A stretch of 64,000 nt of DNA from Faecalibacter macacae. GTDB lineage: Bacteria > Bacteroidota > Bacteroidia > Flavobacteriales > Weeksellaceae. Position numbers and translations under genes: made by a program. Positions 28,105-37,315 of this stretch are shown here, piece by piece (within the stretch, counting starts at the first letter, position 1; each line of letters begins with the position of its first letter). Location: positions 96,403 through 160,402 of the forward strand of contig NZ_RDOJ01000006.1 of assembly GCF_003687725.1 (NCBI RefSeq), in the 5' to 3' direction. Below the pieces are notes generated by a model. The model was given only the letters and a program-made list of their open reading frames with translations. It was not told where the DNA came from and ran no database searches.

Positions 28105-29880
28105 ATGAATAATCCGACTAGAATATTTGATTTAGCATATCGTCAAGCTGAATTATGGCCAGACAATAATATGTTTGCTACTAAAGTTGATGGTGAATGG
28201 AAATTCACAAAACCTTCAGAATTTATTCAACAAACGAAAGAAATCTCGAATGGACTTTTAGCATTAGGTATTAAACCAGGCGATAAAGTTGGATTAGTAT
28301 GTGAAAGCCGATACGAATGGCATGTTATTGATTTTGCTATTCAGCAAATCGGAGCAATTGTTGTTGCAGTTTATCCTAATATTACAGATGCAGAATATCA
28401 ATTTATTTTTAACGATGCGGATATTAGTCTTTGTATCGTTAGCAATAAAAATTTATACAATCGTATTAGTAAATTAATAGACTCTATGTTCAATTTACAA
28501 TACATTTTTGCTATTAATGAATTTCCTGATTCAAGAAATTGGAAAGAATTAATAACAATAGGAAAAGACATTTCAGATGAATATGTTTCTAATCTAAGTC
28601 AAGCCGTTCGTCCTTCTGATTTAGCTACTTTAATTTATACTTCAGGTACTTCAGGTCGTCCCAAAGGAGTAATGTTATCACACAATAATATGGTTTCCAA
28701 TTTTAAAGCTTCTAATGAGTTATTAGTTTTAGAACCAGGTAGTAGAGGATTAACTTTTTTACCACCTTGTCATGCTTATGAACGTACTGTAATTTACTGT
28801 TATTTAAATTTAGGAATCAATGTTTATTTTGCTGAAGGTTTAGAGAAAATTGGTGAAAATATCAGTGAAATTAAACCTCATATTATGACTGCTGTTCCAC
28901 GTTTAATGGAAAAAGTCTATGAAAAAATTATTAAAACAGGTAGTTCTTTAACAGGAACTAAACGTAAGATTTTCGATTGGGCTGTTGAAGTTGCTGCTGA
29001 ATACGAACCAGATGCATCTAAAAGATCATTAGCTTATAATATGAAATTAGCTGTTGCTCGTAAATTAGTCTTAAATAAATTTTACGATGCTTTAGGAGGT
29101 AATTTCAAAAATATCATTTCGGGAAGTGCTTCATTACAAGGGCGCATTGCTCGAGTTTTTATGGCTTCTGGTTTGCCTTTTTATGAAGGTTACGGTATGA
29201 CAGAAACATCTCCTTTAATTACTGTAAATAATCCTTATCGCTTAGGAGTTCGTATTGGAACTGTTGGCTCTCCAATTTCTGGTGTTGAAGTAAAATTAGC
29301 TGAGGATGGCGAAATTTTGGTGAAAGGTCCCAACGTTATGACGGGATATTACAAAAATCCTGAGGCTACTGCTGAAGTAATTATTGATGGATGGTTACAT
29401 ACAGGAGATATTGGAACTTGGGTAGAAGGAGAAGGTAAGTTCTTAAAGATTGTCGATCGTAAAAAAGAAATGTTTAAAATTTCTGGAGGAAAATATGTTG
29501 TTCCAGCTCCGATTGAAAATAAATTATCAGAATCTAAATTCATTGAACAAGCAATGGTTGTTGGTGATGGAGAGAAATTCCCGTCAGCTTTAATCGTTCC
29601 AAACTTTCCAAACTTAAAAGAGTGGGCTCAAGAAGCAGTTCCAGAAATTGCGAGTTTACCTAAAAATGAATTTTTAAAGCACAGCGAAGTTCAGAAGAAA
29701 ATTAATCAAGAAGTTCGTCAAGCAAATCAATTTTTTGGGAATTGGGAACAATTAAAGAAATGTGTAATTATTCCGGATGAATTTACAATTGAAGGAGGAG
29801 AATTAACACCAACTTTAAAGAAAAAACGCAAAGTAATCGCTGAAAAATATAAAGAAGAAATCAGTAATATTTTCAAATAA
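28105..29880 (+). CDS. Long-chain acyl-CoA synthetase, paralogue 3
   Basis: 591 residues: YTSGTSGRPKG, YGMTETSP, GWLHTGDIG, DRKKEMFKISGGKYVVP, GELTPTLKKKRK. It is very similar to paralogue 4 along its whole length and clearly more distant from 1 and 2, so the array looks like two pairs. Start at 28105 (MNNPTRIFDLAYRQ) as in the other copies; the 17-codon upstream extension crosses the promoter box. Confidence 0.9.
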   Translation: MNNPTRIFDLAYRQAELWPDNNMFATKVDGEWKFTKPSEFIQQTKEISNGLLALGIKPGDKVGLVCESRYEWHVIDFAIQQIGAIVVAVYPNITDAEYQFIFNDADISLCIVSNKNLYNRISKLIDSMFNLQYIFAINEFPDSRNWKELITIGKDISDEYVSNLSQAVRPSDLATLIYTSGTSGRPKGVMLSHNNMVSNFKASNELLVLEPGSRGLTFLPPCHAYERTVIYCYLNLGINVYFAEGLEKIGENISEIKPHIMTAVPRLMEKVYEKIIKTGSSLTGTKRKIFDWAVEVAAEYEPDASKRSLAYNMKLAVARKLVLNKFYDALGGNFKNIISGSASLQGRIARVFMASGLPFYEGYGMTETSPLITVNNPYRLGVRIGTVGSPISGVEVKLAEDGEILVKGPNVMTGYYKNPEATAEVIIDGWLHTGDIGTWVEGEGKFLKIVDRKKEMFKISGGKYVVPAPIENKLSESKFIEQAMVVGDGEKFPSALIVPNFPNLKEWAQEAVPEIASLPKNEFLKHSEVQKKINQEVRQANQFFGNWEQLKKCVIIPDEFTIEGGELTPTLKKKRKVIAEKYKEEISNIFK

Positions 29881-29886
29881 TATATT

Positions 29887-29918
29887 AAAAGACTATTAGT
29901 TAATAATGGTCTTTTTTT
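29887..29918 (+). terminator. Terminator after ligase 3
   Basis: AAAAGACTATTA pairs (one G-T style mismatch) with TAATGGTCTTTT, followed by T residues. Confidence 0.75.
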
Positions 29919-30063
29919 ATGCTTTTATTTATGTACTATTATTTAGGCTAAGGTATTATTATTCAAATATAAATTTAACTTTTATAACATGTAAATATGC
30001 ATAAAAACTCAGCTGTATTTGTATAAATTACTAGTGAAAGTTTATTATTCTGAAAATTATTCC

Positions 30064-30071
30064 GAAATTTG
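30064..30071 (+). promoter_or_regulatory. Shared GAAATTTG box, ligase 4
   Basis: CCGAAATTTGC, same octamer as before ligases 1 and 3; 40 bases before the ATG. Confidence 0.4.
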
Positions 30072-30111
30072 CCTGCTTTTTATATAGTGGAAAAATATAA
30101 ATAAAAACAAG

Positions 30112-31884
30112 ATGAATAATTCTTCAAGAATATTTGACTTAGCATATCGTCAAGCTCAATTATGGCCAGATCATGATATGTTTTCATCAAAAATAGATGG
30201 TGAATGGAAGTTTACTAAGACAACTGATTATATACAACAAATTCGACAAGTATCTAAAGGTTTATTAGCTTTAGGTGTAAAACCAGGTGATAGAGTTGGT
30301 TTAGTTTGTGAAAGTAGATACGAATGGCATGTAATTGATTTTGCAATTCAGCAAATTGGTGCAGTGGTAGTAGCTATTTATCCTAATATTACAGATGCAG
30401 AATATCAATTCATTTTCAATGATGCAGAAATTGAATTATGTATTGTAAGTAATAAAAATTTGTACAATAGAATTAACGGAATGGTTGATTCTATTTATAG
30501 TCTACGTCATGTATTTGCAATTAACGAATTTCCAGATTCAAGAAGTTGGTCTGAACTATTCGAAGTTGGACAAGATACATCAGATCAAAGATTAGACGAG
30601 TTAAGCGATGCTGTAAAAGAAACAGACTTAGCTACACTTATCTACACTTCTGGTACAACAGGAAAACCAAAAGGTGTAATGTTGTCTCACAAAAATATGG
30701 TGTCAAACTATTTAGCAGCTCGTGAGGTAACTAAACTTGTTCAAGGTGATGCACGCGGATTAACTTTTTTACCTCCTTGTCATGCTTACGAACGAATGGT
30801 AATTTATACTTATTTACACATTGGTATTACAGTTTATTTTGCCGAAGGTTTAGAAAAAATTGGGGATAATATTAGTGAAATAAAACCTCATATCATGACT
30901 GCTGTTCCACGTTTAATGGAAAAAGTTTATGAAAAAATCATTAAAACAGGATCTAATTTAACAGGTTCAAAACGTAAGATTTTTGACTGGGCGGTAGAAG
31001 TAGCTGCAGAATATGAGCCAGATCCATCGAAACGTTCTGTTGTTTACAACATGAAGTTAGCAGTTGCTCGTAAGTTAGTTTTAAATAAATTTTACGATGC
31101 ATTAGGTGGGAATTTCGAAAGTATCATCTCAGGAAGTGCTTCATTACAAGGTCGTATCGCACGTGTTTTTTTAGGTGCAGGATTACCATTTTTTGAAGGA
31201 TACGGAATGACAGAAACATCTCCTTTAATATCTGTAAATAATCCAAATAAACTTGGTTTAAGAATTGGAACGGTTGGTTCACCAGTTTTAGATGTTGAAG
31301 TTAAAATTGCAGAAGACGGTGAGATTTTAGTGAAAGGTCCTAACGTAATGATGGGATACTACAAAAATCAAGAAGCAACAGACGAAGTTTTAAAAGACGG
31401 ATGGATGCATACAGGTGATATTGGAGTTTGGGAAGAAAAAAACTTCTTAAAAATTATTGACCGTAAGAAAGAAATGTTTAAAATTTCTGGAGGAAAATAT
31501 GTTGTTCCAGCACCGATTGAAAATAAATTAACAGAATCTAAATTCATAGAACAAGCAATGGTTGTAGGAGATGGAGAGAAATTTCCATCAGCTTTAATTG
31601 TTCCTAATTATGCAAGTTTAAAGGAATGGGCACAAGATGCTTCTCCTGAAATTGTAGCGTTATCGAAACAAGAATTTTTAAAACATAGCGAAATTCAAAA
31701 GAAAATCAATCAAGAAGTTCGCTCAGCTAACAAATTCTTTGGGAACTGGGAGCAAATTAAAAAACCAGCAATCATTCTGAATGAATTTACTATCGAAAAT
31801 GGTGAATTAACACCAACTTTAAAGAAGAAGCGTAAAGTAATCGCTGAAAATTATAAGACAGAAATCGAAAATATTTTCAAATAA
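30112..31884 (+). CDS. Long-chain acyl-CoA synthetase, paralogue 4
   Basis: 590 residues: YTSGTTGKPKG, YGMTETSP, GWMHTGDIG, DRKKEMFKISGGKYVVP, GELTPTLKKKRK. Closest to paralogue 3, consistent with a local duplication. All catalytic motifs are intact in all four enzymes, so none looks like a decaying copy; different chain-length preference or expression is the likely reason for keeping them, but this is inference. Confidence 0.9.
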   Translation: MNNSSRIFDLAYRQAQLWPDHDMFSSKIDGEWKFTKTTDYIQQIRQVSKGLLALGVKPGDRVGLVCESRYEWHVIDFAIQQIGAVVVAIYPNITDAEYQFIFNDAEIELCIVSNKNLYNRINGMVDSIYSLRHVFAINEFPDSRSWSELFEVGQDTSDQRLDELSDAVKETDLATLIYTSGTTGKPKGVMLSHKNMVSNYLAAREVTKLVQGDARGLTFLPPCHAYERMVIYTYLHIGITVYFAEGLEKIGDNISEIKPHIMTAVPRLMEKVYEKIIKTGSNLTGSKRKIFDWAVEVAAEYEPDPSKRSVVYNMKLAVARKLVLNKFYDALGGNFESIISGSASLQGRIARVFLGAGLPFFEGYGMTETSPLISVNNPNKLGLRIGTVGSPVLDVEVKIAEDGEILVKGPNVMMGYYKNQEATDEVLKDGWMHTGDIGVWEEKNFLKIIDRKKEMFKISGGKYVVPAPIENKLTESKFIEQAMVVGDGEKFPSALIVPNYASLKEWAQDASPEIVALSKQEFLKHSEIQKKINQEVRSANKFFGNWEQIKKPAIILNEFTIENGELTPTLKKKRKVIAENYKTEIENIFK

Positions 31885-31886
31885 TT

Positions 31887-31913
31887 AAAAAGCCCACATT
31901 TTGTGGGCTTTTT
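31887..31913. terminator. Bidirectional terminator after ligase 4
   Basis: AAAAAGCCCACA pairs with TGTGGGCTTTTT; also serves the converging lipoprotein gene. Confidence 0.85.
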
Positions 31914-31941
31914 AATTTAATATTTCGAGCTGTAATATATT

Positions 31942-32388
31942 TTATTGAGCTAATTCTTTTAATTGAGTTTGAAGCTTAATTAACCTAGAAATTTGTTCAT
32001 CGGTTAAATTATTTTCTTCTTTAGCATGTTGAATAACTTCTTTTAATTCTTTCACTTTATCCAGCTTAGAAGCATATTCTAAAATTAATGTAGGATCACC
32101 AGTTTCAGCAATTTCTGATAATTTTGAATACTCATTAATATAAGATTCATATTCATTTAGTAATTTATCGACATCTTCATTTCCTTTAGAAGAAAATTCT
32201 TCCGAAGAATCATTTTCATTCTTATTTTCTTCAGAATTATCTTTTTCAGTTTCTCCTGAGATTTCATTCACTGTATTCAAAATTGATGCGACATCTCCAA
32301 TTAATTCAGTTGATTCTTTTTCATTTGAGCATGAAGTAAAAGTTAACAGTACAAATAATGAAGATATAATAGTCTTTTTAATATTCAT
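31942..32388 (-). CDS. Acidic coiled-coil lipoprotein
   Basis: 148 residues. Lipobox LTFTSC with Cys20, then a Glu/Asn/Ser-rich low-complexity linker (about 45-70), then an alpha-helical, heptad-like region (VDKLLNEYESYINEYSKL and VKELKEVIQHAKEENN). It resembles small Bacteroidota lipoproteins with a helical DUF6591-like domain, from memory. Probably anchored in the outer membrane. Alone on its strand. Confidence 0.75.
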   Translation of the reverse strand: MNIKKTIISSLFVLLTFTSCSNEKESTELIGDVASILNTVNEISGETEKDNSEENKNENDSSEEFSSKGNEDVDKLLNEYESYINEYSKLSEIAETGDPTLILEYASKLDKVKELKEVIQHAKEENNLTDEQISRLIKLQTQLKELAQ

Positions 32389-32543
32389 AATTGTTTATGT
32401 ATTTAACAAACGATCAAAGTTATCATTACTTAATTATAGGTTGTTAGTATTTTAAAGATTTAACTAATATTTAATCTAGCTCAACATTATCCGCTTGATT
32501 TAAAAGATAAAAATCTAAATAACTCTCTTGTTTTATTATTCCT

Positions 32544-32551
32544 TATATTTG
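32544..32551 (+). promoter_or_regulatory. Putative -7 box of the helicase operon
   Basis: TATATTTG, exact TAnnTTTG match, 116 bases before the helicase ATG; predicts a 5' leader of about 100 bases. Confidence 0.5.
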
Positions 32552-32647
32552 CAACATCGTACAGTACAACTGAACGTTTTGTATTTTTTGATAAATCATC
32601 TACACATCAAAATTATTGTAGATACTAATTTTATTAAAAAATAATTA

Positions 32648-32668
32648 ATGCAAATACTTAATAATTAA
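32648..32668 (+). promoter_or_regulatory. Six-codon upstream ORF overlapping the helicase start
   Basis: ATG CAA ATA CTT AAT AAT TAA encodes MQILNN. Its stop shares the A of the helicase ATG (TAATG), so ribosomes finishing the leader end exactly at the next start. The block ATAATTAATGCAA occurs at both starts, 20 bases apart. Confidence 0.5.
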
Positions 32669-33975
32669 TGCAATTCCAAGAATTATATAAAAATTTAGGC
32701 ATCGAGGACATGAATGCGATGCAGCGTAATGCTTTCGAATTTTCGGGAGATAATCAAGATATTATTTTATTATCGCCAACAGGTTCTGGTAAAACATTAG
32801 GATTCTTATTTCCTATTTTAAGAGATTTAGATCCAAATGTAAAAGGAGTTCAAACCCTAATCATGGTTCCAGCTCGTGAGTTAGCTTTACAAATCGAAGA
32901 TGTTTTCAAATCAATGAAAACGGGATTTAAAGTAACTTGTTGTTACGGTGGTCATAATACTAAAATTGAACAAAATAATTTATTAGAAGCTCCAGCTGTT
33001 TTAGTTGGTACGCCTGGTAGAATTGCTTACCATTTACGCAACGAAAACTTTGATCCAACAACGGTTAAAACATTAGTTTTAGACGAGTTTGATAAAGCGT
33101 TAGAATTCGGTTTTCAATCGGATATGTCTTCTATTATTTTTGAAATGAAGAATTTAAATCACCGTATTTTAACTTCAGCAACGGAAATGAAAGATATTCC
33201 TGAATTTGCAGGTTTAGATAATCATAAGGTAATTAATTTCTTAAAGAATAAAGAAGTTAAACCTAATTTGAAGATGAAGCAAATTAACACAATTTCTGAA
33301 GAGAAATTAGATTCATTATTCAAGTTGATTTGTAAGTTAGGAACACAACGTATGTTGATTTTCTGTAATCACCGTGATGCAGTTACTCGTATCAGTGATT
33401 TATTACGCGAAATGGGAATTGCGCGCGAAAGTTTTCATGGTGGAATGGAACAAGATGAGCGTGAGCGTGCGTTATTGAAATTCCGTAACGATTCGGTACG
33501 TGTTTTAATTACGACAGATTTAGCTGCGCGTGGATTAGATATTCCGGAAGTTGATACAATTATTCATTACCAATTACCTCCAAAAGAAGATGCTTTTATT
33601 CACCGTAACGGCCGTACAGCACGTATGAAAGCAAAAGGGACAGTTTATTTAGTGATTAGTAACGAAGAAAATTTTCCATTTGTTGACAAGAAATTGGAAG
33701 TAGAAGATATTTCTGGTGAATATCCAATTCCAGCTCGTACACCTTACCAAACGATTTACATTTCGGCTGGTAAAAAAGATAAAGTAAATAAAGTTGATAT
33801 TGTTGGATTCTTATTCAAAAAAGGTGAATTAGAAAAGAATGATGTTGGTATTATTGAAGTAAAAGATACGACTTCCTATGTAGCGGTTAACCGTAAAAAA
33901 GTTCCTGAATTATTAAAGAAACTAAACGGTCAGAAAGTGAAAAATAAGAAGGTGAAAATGCAAATTGCTTACTAA
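32668..33975 (+). CDS. DEAD-box-type RNA helicase with DbpA-like C-terminal domain
   Basis: 435 residues. Motif I SPTGSGKT (36-43), Ia PARELALQ, motif II is DEFD (139-142) rather than DEAD, motif III SAT, motif VI HRNGRTAR. The last ~75 residues (from about 360: GKKDKVNKVDIVGFLFKKG, IIEVKDTTSYVAV) match the DbpA RNA-binding domain, which in E. coli recognises 23S rRNA helix 92. A ribosome-assembly role is therefore likely. It is read from a long leader with a uORF, and the Dabb gene follows after 17 bases. Confidence 0.9.
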   Translation: MQFQELYKNLGIEDMNAMQRNAFEFSGDNQDIILLSPTGSGKTLGFLFPILRDLDPNVKGVQTLIMVPARELALQIEDVFKSMKTGFKVTCCYGGHNTKIEQNNLLEAPAVLVGTPGRIAYHLRNENFDPTTVKTLVLDEFDKALEFGFQSDMSSIIFEMKNLNHRILTSATEMKDIPEFAGLDNHKVINFLKNKEVKPNLKMKQINTISEEKLDSLFKLICKLGTQRMLIFCNHRDAVTRISDLLREMGIARESFHGGMEQDERERALLKFRNDSVRVLITTDLAARGLDIPEVDTIIHYQLPPKEDAFIHRNGRTARMKAKGTVYLVISNEENFPFVDKKLEVEDISGEYPIPARTPYQTIYISAGKKDKVNKVDIVGFLFKKGELEKNDVGIIEVKDTTSYVAVNRKKVPELLKKLNGQKVKNKKVKMQIAY

Positions 33976-33992
33976 AACAAAATATAAAAACT

Positions 33993-34289
33993 ATGTTAGC
34001 ACACCATGTATTATTTTGGTTAAAAGATGATGCAACTGAAGAAGAAGTGAAACAATTTCATCAAGCATTATTGGATTTAGAACCAATTGCTCCTTCAGCA
34101 TTTTTCCATGTTGGAACTCCAGCTGCTATTGAAAGAGATGTAATTGATGCATCATATTCGTTTTCTTTATTCGCTGCGTTTGAAACAATGGAACAATTTG
34201 AAACCTATCAAAAACATCCCGAACATATCGCATTCTTAAATGGACCAAATAAATTAGCAAAACGAGTATTAATCTACGATGCTGATTAA
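33993..34289 (+). CDS. Dabb family (stress-responsive A/B barrel) protein
   Basis: 98 residues covering one ferredoxin-like dimeric alpha/beta-barrel domain: LAHHVLFWLKDDATEEEV at the start, FHVGTPA, YSFSLFAAFETMEQFETYQ, HPEHIAFL. Typical Dabb length. Function unknown in bacteria. Probably co-transcribed with the helicase; its 3' flank is the IS3-family remnant 24 bases on, so the original terminator may have been displaced. Confidence 0.9.
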   Translation: MLAHHVLFWLKDDATEEEVKQFHQALLDLEPIAPSAFFHVGTPAAIERDVIDASYSFSLFAAFETMEQFETYQKHPEHIAFLNGPNKLAKRVLIYDAD

Positions 34290-34348
34290 GAAAGAAAATT
34301 ATAACCTTATTAATGGACTGCACCAAAAAGTTTGGACAGATTAAAAAA

Positions 34349-35211
34349 TTAATTATTATAAAAATGAGTTCGATATTGTATCGGACTCATCTTATTTAAG
34401 TTCGATTTAATTCTTTGGTAGTTGTAATAGTAAATATATTGTTTAATTTCTTTTTTAAGTTGTTGTATTAAATTAAATTTTTTCAAGAAAAAAAATTCTG
34501 ATTTTAATGTTCCAAAGAAATTTTCAATAATAGCATTATCCAAACAATTTTCTTTTCGACTCATGCTTTGAGTAATTCCTTTTTCTTTTAATAAAAATTG
34601 ATATTGTCTCATTTGATATTGCTATCTTGATCTGAGTGTAACATTAGTTTACTTCCCTTTGGGAGCCTTTTAAATACTTTTTTGAGCATATTTGTCACTT
34701 GATTAAATGTAGGTCTTTCACTTAGTCATAACTGATAATTACTTGATTATAAAGATCTAGAATTGGTGATAAATAAAGCTTTTGATTTCCTACTTTAAAC
34801 TCTGTTATATCGGTAACCCATTTTTGGTTGGGTCTATTTGCCTTAAATACTCTTTTTAAGATATTTGGAGCAATTTTTCCCTGTTCTCCTTTGTAAGATT
34901 TGTATTTCTTTCTTAGAATCAAACTCTTTAATCCTAAGCTATTCATCAATTTAAGAACGGTTTTATGATTAATGATAGTTCCTGATTTTCTTAATTCATC
35001 TGTAATTCGTCGATAACCATATCTTCCTTTATGCTTGTGAAAAATCTTAGTGATTAATATTTTAACCTCTAGATATTTGTCTGTTTTACTTCTCTTTAAA
35101 TAATAATAAAAGCTACTTCTTGCTATTTTTGAACAAGCTAATAATAAGCTTAAATCAAATTATACGATTTTAATTGCTTATATTCAGACTTATTCATTGT
35201 ACTTGGACGAC
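34349..35211 (-). pseudogene. IS3-family transposase orfB, multiply frameshifted
   Basis: Pieces in successive frames reconstruct a DDE integrase: KIARSSFYYYLKRS, GRYGYRRITDELRKSG, NQKWVTDITEFKVG (first Asp), then after a shift LSERPTFNQVTNML and LMLHSDQ (second Asp), then after another shift and a TAG codon SMSRKENCLDNAIIENFFG (Glu). Breaks lie near 35157 (KSY to KFDL), near 34727 (after ISYD) and near 34620 (the usual GWQY became a deletion plus stop). The usual SMSRKGN reads SMSRKEN. Catalytic triad residues survive but no single chain could be made. Confidence 0.9.
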
Positions 35212-35562
35212 CTATTGGTTTAGATTTAAGCCGTTAATTCCAAATTTAGCATAATTTCGTTGCCAATCAATAATTGTTTTTTTGCTATTTACTCCAAATC
35301 GTAAACCTGCTTCAAATAGAGAGAGATTTTCTTTTTCGATCGTTTTTATAACTTTTAATTTAAAATTTGAATCATAGCTTGTATATTTTTTTGGTAGTAA
35401 ACCATTTAAACCATTGTATCGATAGATTCTAATCCAATCATTCACTAATTTTTGATTGATATTATATTTCTTTGATATTGTTCGTTCTGATTGTGAATCT
35501 TCTAAAAATTCTAGTACACATTGTAATTTAAATTCCAATATAAATTTCTTTTTTCTTCCCAT
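35212..35562 (-). pseudogene. IS3-family orfA (helix-turn-helix), frameshifted at its end
   Basis: 116 residues starting MGRKKKFILEFKLQCVLEFL with two helix-turn-helix segments (ERTISKKYNINQKLVNDWIR; LRFGVNSKKTIIDWQR). The frame stops after NGLNLNQ, while the next frame continues as PIGRPSTMNKSEYKQLKSY, the expected continuation, so a one-base change truncated it. Confidence 0.85.
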
Positions 35563-35782
35563 AAAAAAAGCCCAGAAAGTGTCTAACTTTTTGGGGCATG
35601 TCCATTCTTTGAGTTTTTTTTAGGAGTATTAACTAAAATTCAACCCTAAAATTTTAAAACAGCTACGTTTTACAACTTCAAAGTCATTCCTAAATCAATA
35701 TTTAAATCTGTTTTTAGAATTAAATAATACCAATTTTTTAAAAATCTTATAATAAAAACTTAATTAAAGTAATATAATATAC

Positions 35783-35790
35783 TATATTTG
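35783..35790 (+). promoter_or_regulatory. Putative -7 box of the carotenoid operon
   Basis: TATATTTG, exact TAnnTTTG match, 41 bases before the crtI ATG; the flanks are extremely AT-rich. Confidence 0.5.
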
Positions 35791-35830
35791 AAGATAAATT
35801 GTATTTAATAGTATTATATAATATTAAGAA

Positions 35831-37303
35831 ATGACTTTAAGAAAAGGAAAGGTAGCGATTATTGGAGGTGGAATATCTGGATTGTCAGCAGCTGCTTATG
35901 CAGCAAAACAAGGATATGACGTAGAGATTTTTGAGAAAAATGATGAAATAGGAGGAAGAGCTCGCCAATTTAAAACTGAGAATGGCTACACCTTTGATAT
36001 GGGACCATCTTGGTATTGGATGCCAGATATTATTGAGAATTTTTTTATAGATTTTAATGTTAAGAGTTCAGATTTTTTTGAATTAGTATCATTAAATCCA
36101 CAATTTGAAATTGTTTTTCCAGATCAATCGATTAATTTACCTGAAGACTTTAATGAAATTGTTCAACTTTTTGAATCTTTTGAAAAAGGAGCTGGTAAAA
36201 AATTAATTGCTTTTATGGAAGAAGGAAAGGAAAAGTATGAAATAGGAATGAAAGATTTTGTACAAAAACCCTGTCATTCTTGGTTAGAGTTTATTTCCTT
36301 AAATGTTATTGTAAATGCTTTAAAATTAGATTTATTAACCAATTATAGATCCTATGTTTCTAATTATTTTAAGCATCCTTATTTACAAGCTATAATGGAA
36401 TTTCCAGTTATATTTCTTGGTGCATCACCTAAAAATATTCCTGCATTATATAGTTTGATGAATTATGGCGGTTACCAATTAGGTACGTGGTATCCAATGG
36501 GAGGTTTTTATAGTTTAGTTACAGCAATGGAAGCAATTGCTAAAAAACAAGGTGTAAAAATATCTACAAATCAATCGGTTAATAAAATTATTGTAAAAGA
36601 TAAAGTTGCGAAAGCAATACAAATTGGTGATCGTATTTTAGAATTTGATTTTGTTATCGCTTCATCAGACTATCATCATTCAGAAACACTTTTAGATAAA
36701 GAGTATCGTAACTATACTGAAGAGTATTGGAATAATAAAACATTTGCACCATCGTGCTTAATTTTTTACTTAGGTATTACTGAGAAATTACCAAATATTA
36801 CTCATCATACATTGTTTTTTGAGCATGATTTGGATGTACATGTAGAAGAAATATATACTGATAAAAAATGGCCTACAGATCCATTATTTTACGCTTGTTG
36901 TCCGTCAAAAACAGATCCTAACGTTGCACCATCAGGACATGAAAATCTATTTTTATTAATGCCAATTGCAATAAATATTGAAGATTCTGAAGAGGTAAGA
37001 TTAACTTATTTAGATGATATGATTGCTCGATTAGAATATAAAACAGGTGTTAAGAATCTAAAATCTAAAATAGATTATCAAAGAAGTTATTGTATAAATG
37101 ATTTTAAAAAAGATTACAATGCTTTTGGTGGTAATGCTTATGGTTTAGCAAATACATTAGGTCAAACTGCTGTTTTTAAACCTTCATTACGAAACAAAAA
37201 GATTAAGAATTTATTATATACAGGTCAACTAACAGTTCCTGGACCAGGTGTTCCGCCTTCAATTATTTCGGGTAAAATAGCCGCAAATGAAATTAATATC
37301 TAA
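35831..37303 (+). CDS. crtI: Phytoene desaturase
   Basis: 490-residue FAD-dependent CrtI. N-terminal dinucleotide fold IIGGGISGLSAAAYAA (about 9-24) with Glu at the second strand end (EIFEKN), GGRARQF, FDMGPSWYWMPD, and the C-terminal FAD segment TGQLTVPGPGVPPSIISGK. Converts phytoene to lycopene at the membrane surface. Full length. First gene of a five-gene operon; crtB follows after 12 bases. Downstream genes (synthase, hydroxylase, cyclase) argue for desaturase rather than isomerase or ketolase of the same superfamily. Confidence 0.94.
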   Translation: MTLRKGKVAIIGGGISGLSAAAYAAKQGYDVEIFEKNDEIGGRARQFKTENGYTFDMGPSWYWMPDIIENFFIDFNVKSSDFFELVSLNPQFEIVFPDQSINLPEDFNEIVQLFESFEKGAGKKLIAFMEEGKEKYEIGMKDFVQKPCHSWLEFISLNVIVNALKLDLLTNYRSYVSNYFKHPYLQAIMEFPVIFLGASPKNIPALYSLMNYGGYQLGTWYPMGGFYSLVTAMEAIAKKQGVKISTNQSVNKIIVKDKVAKAIQIGDRILEFDFVIASSDYHHSETLLDKEYRNYTEEYWNNKTFAPSCLIFYLGITEKLPNITHHTLFFEHDLDVHVEEIYTDKKWPTDPLFYACCPSKTDPNVAPSGHENLFLLMPIAINIEDSEEVRLTYLDDMIARLEYKTGVKNLKSKIDYQRSYCINDFKKDYNAFGGNAYGLANTLGQTAVFKPSLRNKKIKNLLYTGQLTVPGPGVPPSIISGKIAANEINI

Positions 37304-37315
37304 AACAAAAATTTT

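Larger units (their letters stand above)
34314..35604 (-). mobile_element. Decayed IS3-family insertion sequence (IS150-like)
   Basis: About 1.29 kb bounded by imperfect terminal inverted repeats: TGGACTGCACCAAAAAGTTT at 34314 and, on the other strand from 35604, TGGACATGCCCCAAAAAGTT. No target-site duplication is evident. It contains orfA and a broken DDE orfB, both on the minus strand. At least four reading-frame lesions show it is no longer autonomous. Confidence 0.9.

Noticed and set aside
35670..35750. Minus-strand 26-codon open stretch ending TDLNIDLGMTLKL, resembling an outer-membrane protein C-terminus
   Set aside because: No start and too short to assign; could be a gene remnant beside the IS but equally chance in AT-rich DNA.
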